64,000 nucleotides of DNA, from NCBI RefSeq assembly GCF_019279795.1, contig NC_056727.1:1204499222-1204563221 (forward strand), given 5' to 3'. The notes beneath the pieces were generated by a model. That model was not told where the DNA came from. It saw only the letters and a program-made list of their open reading frames with translations, and ran no database searches. Shown piece by piece: positions 11,592 through 22,470 of this stretch; the first letter of the stretch is position 1; each line of letters begins with the position of its first letter. Made by a program: the position numbers and the translations under genes. The stretch is from Protopterus annectens. Its lineage: Eukaryota > Chordata > Ceratodontiformes > Protopteridae.

Positions 11592-12275
11592 TACTTACAG
11601 ATCATTAATACCTCAAGAATTACAGGCAGCATTAATATATTTGGGGGGAATGGGACCCCTATAAAGAACCATGGACTGAAAGAAGGGAAAAACTTGAGCA
11701 GGGACAGAGAATATTTGGATGATCCAGAGAAGACCCATGTTCTCTAACTATTGCAATGATGCCAGTTGGGAAAAAAGTTATTAAAGAAATCTGGGAAAGT
11801 AAGGCCCATTGGAATGACATTCAAGAATTTCTACAAGATATGTCACCTCATCCTAGAGTTGACTGGGGAAAAATAAATGAAATAAAGTTAGGAGAGAGAG
11901 GAGATTTAGATGAATATATTCACAGAAAGTCGGGTGTTTACAGATTGTATAGTGGACAAGAAAAGCCTGTAATGGATAACCCAGCATTTCTAGAAACAGT
12001 GTTAGAAGGATTACCAATTTGGTTGAAAAGGGCCATCCTAGTAAGGGGTCAGCCTTGTACATATGATGATTTATATAAAGCTTTGTTATCACTTTGGGAA
12101 ATGAGGAAAGAATTAACAGATAAACCAAAAGAAGTTAAAACAGTATATGTTAATGAAGGGGAAGTAAATCAAACCTGTGATAAAACAAAGTACAAGGTAA
12201 AATGCCAAAATGTAAGATAGAAGGATATGTAGCCAAGGATTGCTGGTCACGAGGTGGGGGTTGAGCTGGACAAAG
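11592..12275 (+). pseudogene. gag: Retroviral gag remnant (capsid and degenerate zinc knuckle), right arm
   Basis: The open frame 11,756-12,220 reads as a capsid C-terminal half, with a readable frame going back to about 11,605. Near 12,195-12,250 a nucleocapsid zinc knuckle is recognisable in another frame, but its first Cys and its His are replaced. The start of gag and matrix are missing because the inversion junction cuts in just upstream. Gag would build the virion core; this copy cannot. Confidence 0.7.
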
Positions 12276-12459
12276 ACCTAGTTAGAACAGAAAACAGGAA
12301 GAAAAAGAGAAAATAAATAGGGATGGAGTTCCTCAAGCTCTTCTGGAAAGATTGGAAAATCTTGAAAAGAAGAAGGCAAATCCTTTCTTATCCAGTTAGG
12401 AATTTTGGGTCTCCATGGCCACCCTAAAAAAACGGCTCGGATGATGCCCAAATTTGGGT

Positions 12460-12745
12460 AGGAGGCCACTTAGATATGTATTTAATAGATACAGGGGCCA
12501 CAGTTAGTATTACTACAAGAACATTCCCCAGGAACAAAAATGATAAATTTGCAAGGATTGAGAGGAAAATCTCTCAAGCTCAAGTAAGTCTCCCTATAGA
12601 AACAAAGATAGGGGAAGACACCTACCAGCATGCATGGGTATCAGGTCCTCATCTACAAAACATCATTGGAAATGATATCTTAAAACAAAGAGGTTACATT
12701 ATAGATTTGTGTAACAGAGAATTGATTAAGGGACCGTTAAATTAA
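12460..12745 (+). pseudogene. pro: Retroviral protease remnant
   Basis: The frame 12,476-12,745 carries LIDTGATVS with the Asp-Thr-Gly active site and, about 55 residues later, NIIGNDIL at the conserved hydrophobic-G-x-D position. Retroviral aspartic proteases work as dimers to cut Gag and Pol. It lies between gag and RT as expected. The upstream connection to gag is out of frame. Confidence 0.8.
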
Positions 12746-14215
12746 GTATTAGTCATCTCTGAAACATTATGCAAACACAGTGTCAAAGACCCAGGACAGT
12801 ATGATTTAGTTGAGTTATTAGAAACACCAAAGCAAGAGTTGGCTCAGCTAATTTATTGCTATCAGGATATTTTTTGCTAAACATAGGAATGATTGTGGAC
12901 AAGTCCCTGACTTTATTATTAAAGTAAGAGACAGTCCCAAGAAACCTATAGAACAATATCCAGTAAAGAAGAACAGGCAATACTGAATATTGTGAAAGCT
13001 TTAGAAGCACAAGGGGTAGTGAGAAAAGTTAATTCACCAGCTAACAGTCCATACTGGCCTATACAAAAGCCAGATGGAAGTTATCATCTTACTGCTGATT
13101 ACAGAGAACTTAATAAGGTGATAACTCATTCTTTGCCAATAGTAGGAAACATGCCTGATATTATTGCTCAGATTCAGGAAAAAATGAAAATTTTCTCCAC
13201 ATTAGATGTGAATAATGGTTTCTGGAGTATTACTCTAGATAAAGACTCACAATTGAAAATTTCTTTTACTGTAAAAGGCCAACAGTATACTTGGACAAGA
13301 ATGCCTCAGGGCTTTCATAATGCTCCAGCAGTTTTTCATCATGTAATGCAGGAAATTCTAAAACCACTAGAATGTAGACCTTCTATTATTCAATATGTGG
13401 ATGACATACTTGTAGGAACAGAAACTGAAAAGCAGCACTTAAATGCATTAACAGAAATTTTTCAAGCAATAAGACAATCAGGATTAAAACTGAACCCTAA
13501 GAAGAGTCAGCATTAGTGAAAACAAAAAAACTTATCAGACAGTTACCAATTCCAGTTACTGTCATAGGGTTAAGACAAGCCCTAGGAATCTTTGGATTCT
13601 CAAGAGAATGGATACCATATTATAGAGGAAAAGTAAAAAGTAAAACCCTTGACTAATATGCTTAAAGGAAACAAAACAGGGAGGTGAACTTCTCAATTGG
13701 AATGATGAGTCACTAGCAGCTTTCTCTAAGGTCAAGGAAGAACTCATTTCTGCACCTGCTTTGGGTGTCCCAGAAAGAGATAAAGAGCTCATCATACAGT
13801 TTGGACACAATGGCCTAACTATGATGGCCATAGTGTTACAAAAAAGATGATCTCAATATCAGGTTTTGAGTTATTATTCCCGAGCTATGAGTCCAGTTGA
13901 GAAAGGAATGAGAATGTGAGAAGCAAGCCATTATAGCAGAATGGTGTACTGAAGTAACATGCCATATGATTCAGGGCTCGCCAGCTGTGCTACAGACCAA
14001 ACATACTCCAGTGAAATATATGTTAGAAGGAAATCCAAAGGGCATAAATAATGCATGACTTGGTAGAATCACTGCAAGTCTTGCAAGTTAGAAAGGAGGA
14101 ATCAGAGTAGAAATCCCCGCAGATTAAGTTTTTATCAAAACTGTTTAATTGCCAAGGGGAATCTCATGAATGTCCTGACTTGGAAAATGAAGAAGAACAC
14201 TTAAGGGTGGGCACA
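12746..14215 (+). pseudogene. pol: Retroviral reverse transcriptase remnant
   Basis: The best frame, 12,992-13,516, contains the fingers/palm with NSPYWPIQKPDGSYH, the first catalytic motif around FSTLDVNNGFW, RMPQGFHNAP and the YVDDIL catalytic box. Downstream thumb/connection sequence to about 14,215 is broken by frameshifts and stops. The gamma/epsilon-like character is inferred from the motif spelling. Confidence 0.85.
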
Positions 14216-14237
14216 TAAACTATTGAAGAGCATCAGA

Positions 14238-14238
<1 letters not shown>

Positions 14239-14300
<62 letters not shown>
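14239..14300. repeat. (TA)n microsatellite within pol
   Basis: About 60 bp of pure TA between the RT connection and RNase H sequence; it splits the pol remnant. It may be an expanded repeat or mark a small deletion. Confidence 0.95.
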
Positions 14301-14302
<2 letters not shown>

Positions 14303-14835
14303 TATGGATCCAGATTCTGGAGCTCTGAAATAGGGTGTTTTATGACAGAATGGGTAATATACAATGCAGTGACCAAAGAACACACAAAGGGTAGTCTCCC
14401 AGGGGGATGCTCAGCACAAACGCTGAACTAGAAGTAGTTAAACAAGCCTTGTTATTGCCCAGACCTGTAAGCATTTATACAGACAGTGAATATGCATTCC
14501 GAGTCTTAACATCATCTCGTCCCATTTGGGCAAGGAGAGGTTTGATTACAGCTGATGGTAAACCAATCAGTCATCAGGAAGTGTTGACAGAAATTTAGAG
14601 TTTGATAAAATATGACAGTCCTTCTACAGTGAGTATAAATAAGGTCAAAGCTCACACCAAAAATGAGATATACAGTCAGGCCAATAAAACAGTAGATCAG
14701 CTAGCAAAAGAAGGAGCCCTTGACTCCAAAGAAACTTATCCAATACAAAATGTTCCTCAGTACTGGGCATGGGAAGCAAATGACATGGAAGAAAAACAAA
14801 TAAGGGAAATGGCACAAAATATTTTATATAAGTGA
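14301..14835 (+). pseudogene. pol: Retroviral RNase H remnant
   Basis: Two consecutive open pieces, 14,407-14,598 and 14,602-14,835, share a frame separated by one stop. They contain YTDSEYAF (catalytic Asp motif) and VKAHTKNEIYSQANKTVDQL, the place where the last active-site residues lie. An Asn/Val-Asp pair remains rather than the usual A-D, so catalysis is unlikely. Confidence 0.75.
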
Positions 14836-14844
14836 CAAATACAA

Positions 14845-16340
14845 ATGGACTTACCTCTAAATCCTTTACCTTTACATTGTACAGCTTACTTTTGTAAAGA
14901 TCAGTGTAGAGAGTATGAACATAGAGTGGAAAGTGAGGTAGGTAAAATTACCCAGATCCAGTGTGATGGGATCATCATAACACCTACTGTATGTGGATTA
15001 ACAGTGACAGGAACAGATGAAATTAAGCCATTATGGGGTCCTGAATTTGAACAAGGTGCTCATATGACCTTAAATGCAAAAACAATCAAAGATAATCAGC
15101 AGTTAGGAAGCTTAGTAAAAATTCTAAGAGAACAGCCAGACATCATTAAGAAAAAGAAAATAGAAGAATGTGAAATAATACATGGAAGTGAATGGAAATG
15201 AGTTAGATTTCCAGAACCTTGATTGGTACCAGGAGAATTCAAAACAGGTCCTTAACATAGGGTACAAACAATTGAGCCCGAAAAAGGAAAAATGTTGTTA
15301 ACTTATTATCATAATTTCCTAGGTCATCCAGGAAGGGAAAGACTACAACAAATTGTTAGTTCTAGATTTAAATGGGAAGGAATGACAACAGACATCCAAA
15401 ATCATGTAGATAGATGTGTCACATGTGCCATTCACAATGTGGGAAAACAAAATAGGAGAAAACAATATAGACTCCCACAAGCACTGGGACCCTGGGAAAG
15501 GGTACAAATGGATTTTGTAGGACCTCTTCCAACAGCCCCAGGAAGGTTTTGTTTCTTACTTACTTCAATAAATGAATATAATGGATGGGTGGAAGCTAAT
15601 CCAACAAAAAAAAGGAAGATCCAAACTTAGTAGTTAGAATAATAAGCAAAAGGATCATCCCAACATGGGGAGTGCCCTGAGAAATACATAGTGATCAAGG
15701 GACTCACTTTACTGAAAAAGTGACAAAACAAATGTGTAAAACCTGGGGAATCAAGCAAAGGTTTCATACTCCTTACCATCCTCAAAGTTCTGGAAAAGTC
15801 AAAAGAGCTAATAGAACTCTGAAGGAAGGATGAAAGAAAATGATTTCTGAGTATGGGAATCATTGGGTAAAACATTTACCCAACATTTTGATTAAGATGC
15901 GAAATTCTCCTCAGGGATGTGGGTTAACTCCACATGAACTAATGATGAGTCAACCTATGAATTTACAAGCAGGAGAAATCCCTTATGGGATACCATTAGA
16001 AGAAACAAAATTGTGGGACCAGCTCCAAGACCAAATCAGTTGGGCAAAAGGGAGAGTCTGGGAAGCTGGACAAGCCCATAATCTAGAACTGTATAAACAA
16101 AATGAGATTTGGGAATCAAGGGAGGTACAATTGGAACAAGGGGATCTTGTAATGGTCCGTCAGTTTGGAAACGCAAGTAAATGGGATTCAAAATGGCTAG
16201 GACCCTACATTGTTACCAAAGTGGGGTTAGTGGCTGTACAAATTCAGCCATATAAAAATCAGCCACCAAAAAATGGTTGGATTCATAAAGATCATGTTAA
16301 AATAATTAAAATGGAGGGCAGAAAATTGAATAACTTGTAA
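14845..16340 (+). pseudogene. pol: Retroviral integrase remnant, right arm
   Basis: The N-terminal zinc domain is visible at about 15,292-15,440: a YYHNFLGH histidine pair followed by CVTC. The first catalytic Asp is in QMDFVGPLP (near 15,510) and the second in HSDQG (near 15,690). The third position is Lys (codon 15,801-15,803) instead of Glu. The C-terminal ORF, 15,840-16,340, holds the KWDSKWLGPYIV motif. Frameshifts lie near 15,630 and 15,835. Its end matches the left-arm copy. Confidence 0.85.
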
Positions 16341-16424
16341 ATGTAAGAACTGATATAAAGGGACATAATATCAGATACAACTAATAAGAACACAATTCTT
16401 TTCTCTTCCAGCAAATATCAAACC

Positions 16425-17520
16425 ATGAAAATCCTGATATTAATCGTGATCCTGACAAGTTTTTATTCATCCATACAAGAAAAGGTGGACTTCAATACCT
16501 TTACCAAATCACTGTAAATGTACTCAGAAACTTTGAATGCTAAACAATGTTGGATCTATGCTGAGATACCACAAGATGCAAACAGTAGGAATTCCATATG
16601 AACTATTCCATCTACCCTGCTGGAAATGTTGAATCTCACAAACCAAGACTGTGTTCCAAAGAATTATTCTATCCCAAGGAAATACCCTTTCTTGAGGCTT
16701 GTTCATACAAATTTATTGAGAAAAGTTCTTGTAGTATTATTTATGCTACCTGAAATACCAGTGAACAATGTTTTGAATGTTTTTAGTAATGAAACTTGCT
16801 GGACATTTAGAAAAGCTAAAACTAAACACCATATTACATAAATGATTCCAGTTTAAGCAGGCATATATTACATATGTGGTAAAAAAGCCTACAAATGGCT
16901 TCCTGAGGATTAAAATGGATTGTGATTGTGTTGTTTGGGACATGTAATTCCATCCATTAGACATACTAAAATGGATGCATGAAATGATGTCCTTGCATGA
17001 GCATCAATCTTTCCATTCTGTGGAAAAGGGAAAGCTATTTGAGACATTAAAAAACTGGTAGGTCTATTAGAGGAATTAAACGTTACCATAGAAATGACTG
17101 CCATGAGAAATGTGGTCTTACAAAACCACATGGCATTAAATTTTGTGTATTGGTAGGAGAGGAATATTGTATTTATATTCCTGATAATGAACCTGAAATC
17201 AGGAGTCACCTCAAGCTAATTGAGTAAATTGCTTAAAAAGCACAAATAGAAAAAGAAACATGGTTCTCTTTGCTGAGTGGTTCTATCAGTGGCTGAGAAG
17301 GAAAACTAATGCAGCTTATACTGGTCATACTTGACATTTTAGGATGTATAAGCCTAGTAATTGTTGTCATCAAGTGTGGAATCGAATGTGTAAGACGGCA
17401 AGCAGTACAGGTTTTGACAGTAGACCAATTGCATCAGGTCCAAGACATCATACGATTTACGAAGTCCTCTGAACCAATGAAGCTAAATAAAATCAACAAA
17501 CATGAGTTCTCATGTCTGTT
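16425..17520 (+). pseudogene. env: Retroviral env remnant, right arm
   Basis: It starts with a hydrophobic leader (MKILILIVILTSFYSS at 16,425), followed by broken surface-subunit sequence with the block YYICGKKAYKWLP near 16,870-16,905. The transmembrane subunit is recognisable by a QNHMALNF heptad-type stretch near 17,123 and the membrane anchor LILVILDILGCISLVIVVIK at 17,312-17,371 within the frame 17,309-17,566. At least four frame breaks. It lies directly before the purine tract and LTR. Confidence 0.75.
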
Positions 17521-17530
17521 CATGGGGAAC

Positions 17531-18725
17531 TGTTATAAAAATCTTAAGATACCAGCATTACTTTAATCTTCCCTGAGCAGCATGTCTGAACAATCTTTTA
17601 TGTGAATGCCAGTGACTGAAAACATGAATACAAAAGCTGCATGGAAATACAATCTCTGGCTAAAAGGGCATCAGCTAAGATAGATAGTGCTTATGAATAA
17701 TTCCTCTCTTTATCAAGGCATAATTATTAATATAAATAAATATTTATGTTGAAAATAATTCTTCTAATAATCAAATGTCAGACAATAGATGCAAACTAGC
17801 TATAAGACTTTGCAGTGGGTTTTTAGAATTTTCAGCTCAGCCTGGTATTAGGATAAAGATAGACTGGAAAGGTCACAGCAGCCTGAAACAAGGGCCACAC
17901 ACTGACACACACTGATGTATTGTAGCAGCAGGAATGGCTCTTCTATTAGAAGTTGTATAAAACATGTATTAATCAGTACTTTTCTATTTCTATCAAACAT
18001 TCCTAAACTATATGTGTAAAGAATGCAAATAATGTAAAATACATGATTTGTAAAATGTACATATATGCCATAAACAGCAAAGAATCATGAAATGTATATT
18101 GTTCTATTTCACACATTATCTATAGAATGAATGACAGGAGCAGATGGTGTGTCTTGCATATACATGCTGCAAAGCTGCAGACGTTATATGAAGTTTTTAT
18201 TAAGCTTTTGTATTGTACTCCTTTGTAAGTTGCAAACTTTCATTAGTTCTGAATTATTCAACAACAGTAATAATGTAGATATAAACTGCAGCTGTAACAA
18301 TAATAAACAGTCTTTCTCATTAGAAATGTTGTGACAGACAATTAAGCATTAAGACTATATGATGATAAAGCAAGCTGAAGAAAGGAATGCCGACTCTGTA
18401 CGTGTCACTAAAAAAGGGAAGAAACCTGTTATAGTAGTAACTTTTGAAATAGTCTGCTCACAAGCAATTTTAAATAGATGTATGACCTGATTTGGACACA
18501 GTGTATGTGTAAAGAGGCAGGGCTGTATCTTTCAAGATTGTATAAAAACCCTGTCCTGATCTGTAATCTTTATCAGTCAGTCAGTAAACCAAACCAGATA
18601 CAAGATGAAATAAACTGTACTGACCCAACTGGAGATGCCTTGCTTTGCTGATCATTTATTATTCTTGTTCTTCTAACTGCCTGTATTTTGTTCTCATAGG
18701 TGCAGTGCTTGTAGATACGTTTACA
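17531..18725 (+). repeat. Right LTR (plus orientation)
   Basis: It begins with TGTTATA after the purine tract and ends with ...CGTTTACA, giving TG...CA termini and 1,195 bp. TATAAAA lies at 18,541-18,547 and AATAAA at 18,609-18,614, so R would start near 18,570 and U5 follows. It is the inverted counterpart of the left LTR. Confidence 0.88.
18541..18614 (+). promoter_or_regulatory. LTR TATA box and polyadenylation signal
   Basis: TATAAAA (18,541) is followed about 62 bp later by AATAAA (18,609), the usual U3/R arrangement of a class I retroviral LTR. The same two signals are conserved in the left LTR. Confidence 0.65.
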
Positions 18726-18730
18726 CTTGA
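18726..18730 (+). repeat. Right 5-bp target-site duplication (CTTGA)
   Basis: Directly outside the right LTR terminus; identical to 7,011-7,015. Confidence 0.8.
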
Positions 18731-19080
18731 TCCATCACAGGATGCAAGAATTATGTTTTCAGTAGTGCCATATAGCTATGGTTTGTGAATGCTGGGGTCT
18801 AATCAATGAATACAACTAGATGTTTAAAAGAACTCAACTGGACCAATAGTAGAGCCATATGATGATATGATTAACCATGTACCAGGCACAGTGGCTTACA
18901 CTCTGACCGTATTGATTATAAATTACAGCTATGGTCGTGCTATAGCTTATCAGCAAACCACTCTTGATACACCAGTTGTGAATCTGACTGTGTCTTGTGT
19001 AATTCAAGTTGTATATTATTGTTGTTTTGATTACAAATACAAATAAGTATCACAAACTTGATTATTGTTAGCTGAATAAA
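18731..19080. other. Unassigned stretch
   Basis: Nothing recognisable; no open frame of note. Confidence 0.4.
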
Positions 19081-19430
19081 CATAAATAAAACAAAATTTA
19101 TGAGTAGAGACCAAAGGACTGAACCTTTGGGTGCCCCAGTTTGAGAAAATAGAGTCTTGGTTGTATAATTTTAACAAGGGCACTAAAAGACCTGCCAGCT
19201 AGGTAATTATGCACTTAATGAACAATAGAAGCAGTCAGTTAGGAACCAGTTAAGATCAACAAAATCAAAAGTTCTGTTCTGCTCTGTAAAGATAATGCCA
19301 GTTAGTTAACCAGAGTCCATTGCAAAGTAGTTATTAAGGAATAGAATGCAATCTGAGTGCTCTGTCTTATGTGCAAGCCATGTTGATGTTCATACCTAAG
19401 ACTGTAAGAGCCCAGATGCTTTTTTATTTG
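19080..19430 (-). mobile_element. Very decayed L2/CR1-type RT fragment
   Basis: The minus strand near 19,100-19,140 reads GAPKGSVLWSLL, close to the G-x-PQGS-V-LGPLL box of Jockey-superfamily RTs. Upstream there are only scraps compatible with the preceding region. Many stops. The call rests mostly on this one motif. Confidence 0.35.
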
Positions 19431-19929
19431 TTTGGCATTTTCCTTTTGTGTGGCCATAACATTTTTTTAGATTCTAGAAAGCAATGAATGGAAATGAAAA
19501 GCCTTTATGATTCAATATTGTCCTCTCAACTTTCTTTGCTAACAGTAGGATGGTTTCTCAGTTCCAAAATTCTAAAATATTGTCAGACATTAATGATATG
19601 TTAATAATATAAATTCAATTAATGGCAATGAAGGTATAACAGGCTCTAAGAACATTTAAATATAGTCCATGAGAGCCTAACAAACCTTATGCAGATGCAA
19701 CTTTCTGACACTTGTTTACATCTAACAAGTATAGATACGGGAAAGTGAACTCATTTGAAAAAAATTAAAAAACAAACACCATTTCTGCTGATTATTTTGG
19801 TGATGCCTGAAGTGATCCATTGCTGCTCATATATGTATAGGGCTTGCATAGCACTGGTAATCTAAGAAAATATTTGGAGGTGCAGCACCCAGCAGGATAA
19901 AAGTCCCATCGAAATAAACAAAAACTCTG
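19431..19929. other. Unassigned stretch
   Basis: No element recognised. A short minus-strand frame at 19,792-19,998 overlaps the start of the next LINE and has no motif. Confidence 0.35.
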
Positions 19930-21890
19930 AAAAGAAATAAAGTCTACCAAAGACAAATTTAAGGTAAATTTGGCCTCCCAGGTCAAGGAAAACCACAAGG
20001 CATTCTTTAGCTATGTATGCAACCTCAAAGGCAATACACAATTGTGTGCAGAACTCATTGTAAATGGAGTTACCTATACTGAGCCAGAAGATATAGCAAA
20101 CTTACTGGTCGACACCTTCACCTCAGCTTAACCCCTCTCTCTCCATCAACCTTCCCTCAGGAAATACCATCAAATATAACTCCCCCTGCTATCACTAGGG
20201 AACAGGTCCTTAATGCCCTCTCTAAAGCGAAGAACACTGCATCAATGGGCCCAGACAATATCCCAGGATGCCTTCTAAATAGCATGAAACATGACCTATC
20301 AGGCCATCTGGAATTGCTATTTAACTGTAGCCCCAAAAAAGGCTTCATGCCTCATGAATGAAGAGCAGCAACAGCAATCCCTCAGCACAAACGTGGGCAA
20401 TCTACAGACCCTGGAAACTACAGACCCATAAGTCTCACTAGTCTCATACACAAAGCCTTGGAAAGAATTATCATGGAAATTATCAATAATGATATAGTAA
20501 ACCTCCAGACACTGGATTCAACTGAGTTTGGTTTTATCAAGTGCAGGTCATACCTACTCAACCTGGCAGACTACTTTGAAAAGGTCACCAAAGCAATGGA
20601 TGAGGGCAAAATGGTTCACACTGCCTACCTTGTCTTGTCCAAGGCATTTGACATAATACCCCACTTGGGCATTGTTGACAAACTCAAGAGGTTAGGTACA
20701 AACCTGTATGTCATCCATTGGATAGCCAATAGGCTCACAGACAGGACTCATGAAGTTCAAACTGGAGAGTCCACCTCTACAAAGATGCCAGTCACAACTG
20801 GCATCCCTCAGGGGATCAGTCCTTGGACTGCTCCTTTTTGACATTTACTTATCCGAAGTCAAGGCCAATGTCAATGGTCTCTGGCTGACTAAATTTGCAG
20901 ATGATTGCAAATTAGAAGCTGTCACTGAATCCCACACTGACACAAATGTTCTCCAGGAGGGGTTGACACAGACAAACAAGTGGTGTTAGAGCCATGGACT
21001 CAAACTAAATGCCAAGAAATGCATAATAGTATCCTTCAGGAGGTCATCCTCCCCTGATAACTATCATATTGACAAAACATCCCTTAGATTTGACCCAGTA
21101 GTCAGGGACTTAGGGACAGACATAGATAGTAATCTAGCCTTTGACCATCATGTGTCTATAGTGGTGAGGAAATCATTCCATGTTGCACAACTTATAAACA
21201 AAAGTATGGCATCTAGGTCCAAGGAAGTCATTGTTCCACTGTATTCGGCATTCATCAGACCTACCATTGAGTACAATGCCCCCTTTGGTATGTACTTAAC
21301 CAAGCATATCCAACAAATGGAACATCCACAGAGTTTCCTTACTAAAATAATACAGGGCATAAGTAAAATGTCCTATGTATTCTGTCTCCTACAGGCTGTT
21401 GAGGGAAGATCTATGCCTGGCATACAGGGCATTGTCAGACCCCACAGTGATAAACCTCCTACATATCCATAAAACAAACAGCACCAGAATTACCTGTTCT
21501 AAAGACTGAAACATTGTCTGTGATATAAACAGGACCTGCTGGAGAGACAGGTATGTATCCCAGAGACTACCCCTTCTCTGGAACAGGCTCCCCATCCATA
21601 TGAAGCAGAGTTCCTCTCTAACCCAATTCAAGTGTAACTTGGACAATTGGATGGGAACAGGAAATTCACTCTTGGCTTGTCACCTATGTGTCTAATGGAC
21701 ACAGGCAGCCTGTAAATGGTTCATCTCCCAGGGCCCCTGCTTATAAATGGTTCATCTGCCAAGCCCCTGCTTACACTTATCAAGGGTACCAGAACGTGTC
21801 AGAGATTTGGAATGTGTGGCTATGCTTAAAAGGGCCCTTGTGGTTGTTAGCCTAGTAAACACCTATGAACCCATCAGCCTATGACTACAA
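19930..21890 (+). mobile_element. CR1-like LINE copy A, 5'-truncated
   Basis: The sequence starts in the linker between endonuclease and RT and runs through the RT to a 3' UTR. Readable parts: SMGPDNIPGCLL near 20,240-20,280 (RT block 1), the 20,458-20,841 frame with DSTEFGFIKCRSYL, a frameshift at about 20,815 inside the PQGS box, then LWLTKFADDCKLEA (20,880-20,920) with the catalytic FADD intact, and the C-terminal frame 21,152-21,472. The 3' UTR has a short tandem duplication at 21,709-21,770 (TAAATGGTTCATCT twice). The family recurs at 34.4-37.8, 58.6-59.7 and 63.5-64 kb. CR1-like is inferred from the motifs and the 8-bp 3' repeats of the 34.4 kb copy. Confidence 0.8.
20458..20989 (+). 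pseudogene. RT core of CR1-like LINE copy A (frameshifted)
   Basis: Two overlapping frames, 20,458-20,841 and 20,750-20,989, are one RT core split by a single frameshift near 20,815. Conserved blocks in order: fingers (GFIKCRSYLLNL), the DLSKAFD-like LVLSKAFD, TGIPQG, and FADD. Copies B and C have changed catalytic residues where this one is intact. Confidence 0.75.
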
Positions 21891-22025
21891 AGCAAATTAG
21901 TGGGGCTGCATTATGGAGATAAGTTGCATTAAGTAGGATCAGTCGAGAAATTATGCTAGCAAAGTGCTTGTGATCTGAGTGATAAACAACTGATGAAAGG
22001 CAGGTAAGCATGCCTGAGCATGTTT

Positions 22026-22051
22026 TGTGTGTGTGTGTGTGTGTGTGTGTA
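22026..22051. repeat. (GT)n microsatellite
   Basis: About 13 GT units. Confidence 0.95.
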
Positions 22052-22142
22052 ATTTTGGAAACTGCTGCTGACTTCAAGCCCATCCTGTCCTATGATTCAG
22101 AGCCCTTATGTCCCATACCTGGTAACTCCTCAGTGACCCACA

Positions 22143-22462
22143 TATACCTCTCAACTGTACAGATTTTAACAGAATGTCCAAATTTTGGCCTCATATTTTT
22201 TTATCTGTTTTCATAAAATTGTGGTTTTCTGGCAAATTAGTGGTAAATAATTAAAGCTATGAAGCTTGAAAATAATGGCAGACATTTGAGTTTCAGCCTT
22301 CATATCCTTTAGAAAATTCATGCTAATGCAAAACCTGTTATTCTGTCAACTTTCTAAGTTTGGAAGGGCAGGATTTAAAAACTATCCCTATTTTTGGGCC
22401 TTTGTCCCAGTTTTATTTATGGCTTTGTCCAGATTTCTTAGTCAAAGAAGTTGAGAGGTATG
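22143..22462 (+). mobile_element. hAT-like miniature element (MITE family 1), complete, 8-bp duplication
   Basis: The 320-bp element is bounded by TATACCTCTCAAC and GTTGAGAGGTATG (terminal inverted repeats, one mismatch), flanked by a perfect 8-bp direct repeat GACCCACA at 22,135-22,142 and 22,463-22,470. There is no coding capacity. An 8-bp duplication fits hAT-type transposition; superfamily membership is an inference. Related copies or parts: 25.95, 26.47, 27.67, 28.24, 44.16, 46.08 and 62.76 kb. Confidence 0.88.
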
Positions 22463-22470
22463 GACCCACA

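Larger units (their letters stand above)
7016..18725. mobile_element. Class I endogenous retrovirus with inverted LTRs (U5 ends outward)
   Basis: The insertion starts with TGTAAACGTATCTACAA and ends with its reverse complement. The left arm, 7,016-11,591, is an LTR, env and the end of integrase, all on the minus strand. The right arm, from about 11,592 to 18,725, runs gag, protease, RT, RNase H, integrase, env and LTR on the plus strand. There is no 5' LTR, primer-binding site or start of gag. Both LTRs are preceded in their own sense by a purine tract (GGGGGAAC on the left, ATGGGGAAC on the right). A 5-bp CTTGA duplication flanks the whole unit. By hand, about 9 substitutions occur in about 125 aligned LTR bases between the arms, so it is old. 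All frames are broken; nothing here can be replication-competent. Confidence 0.85.
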
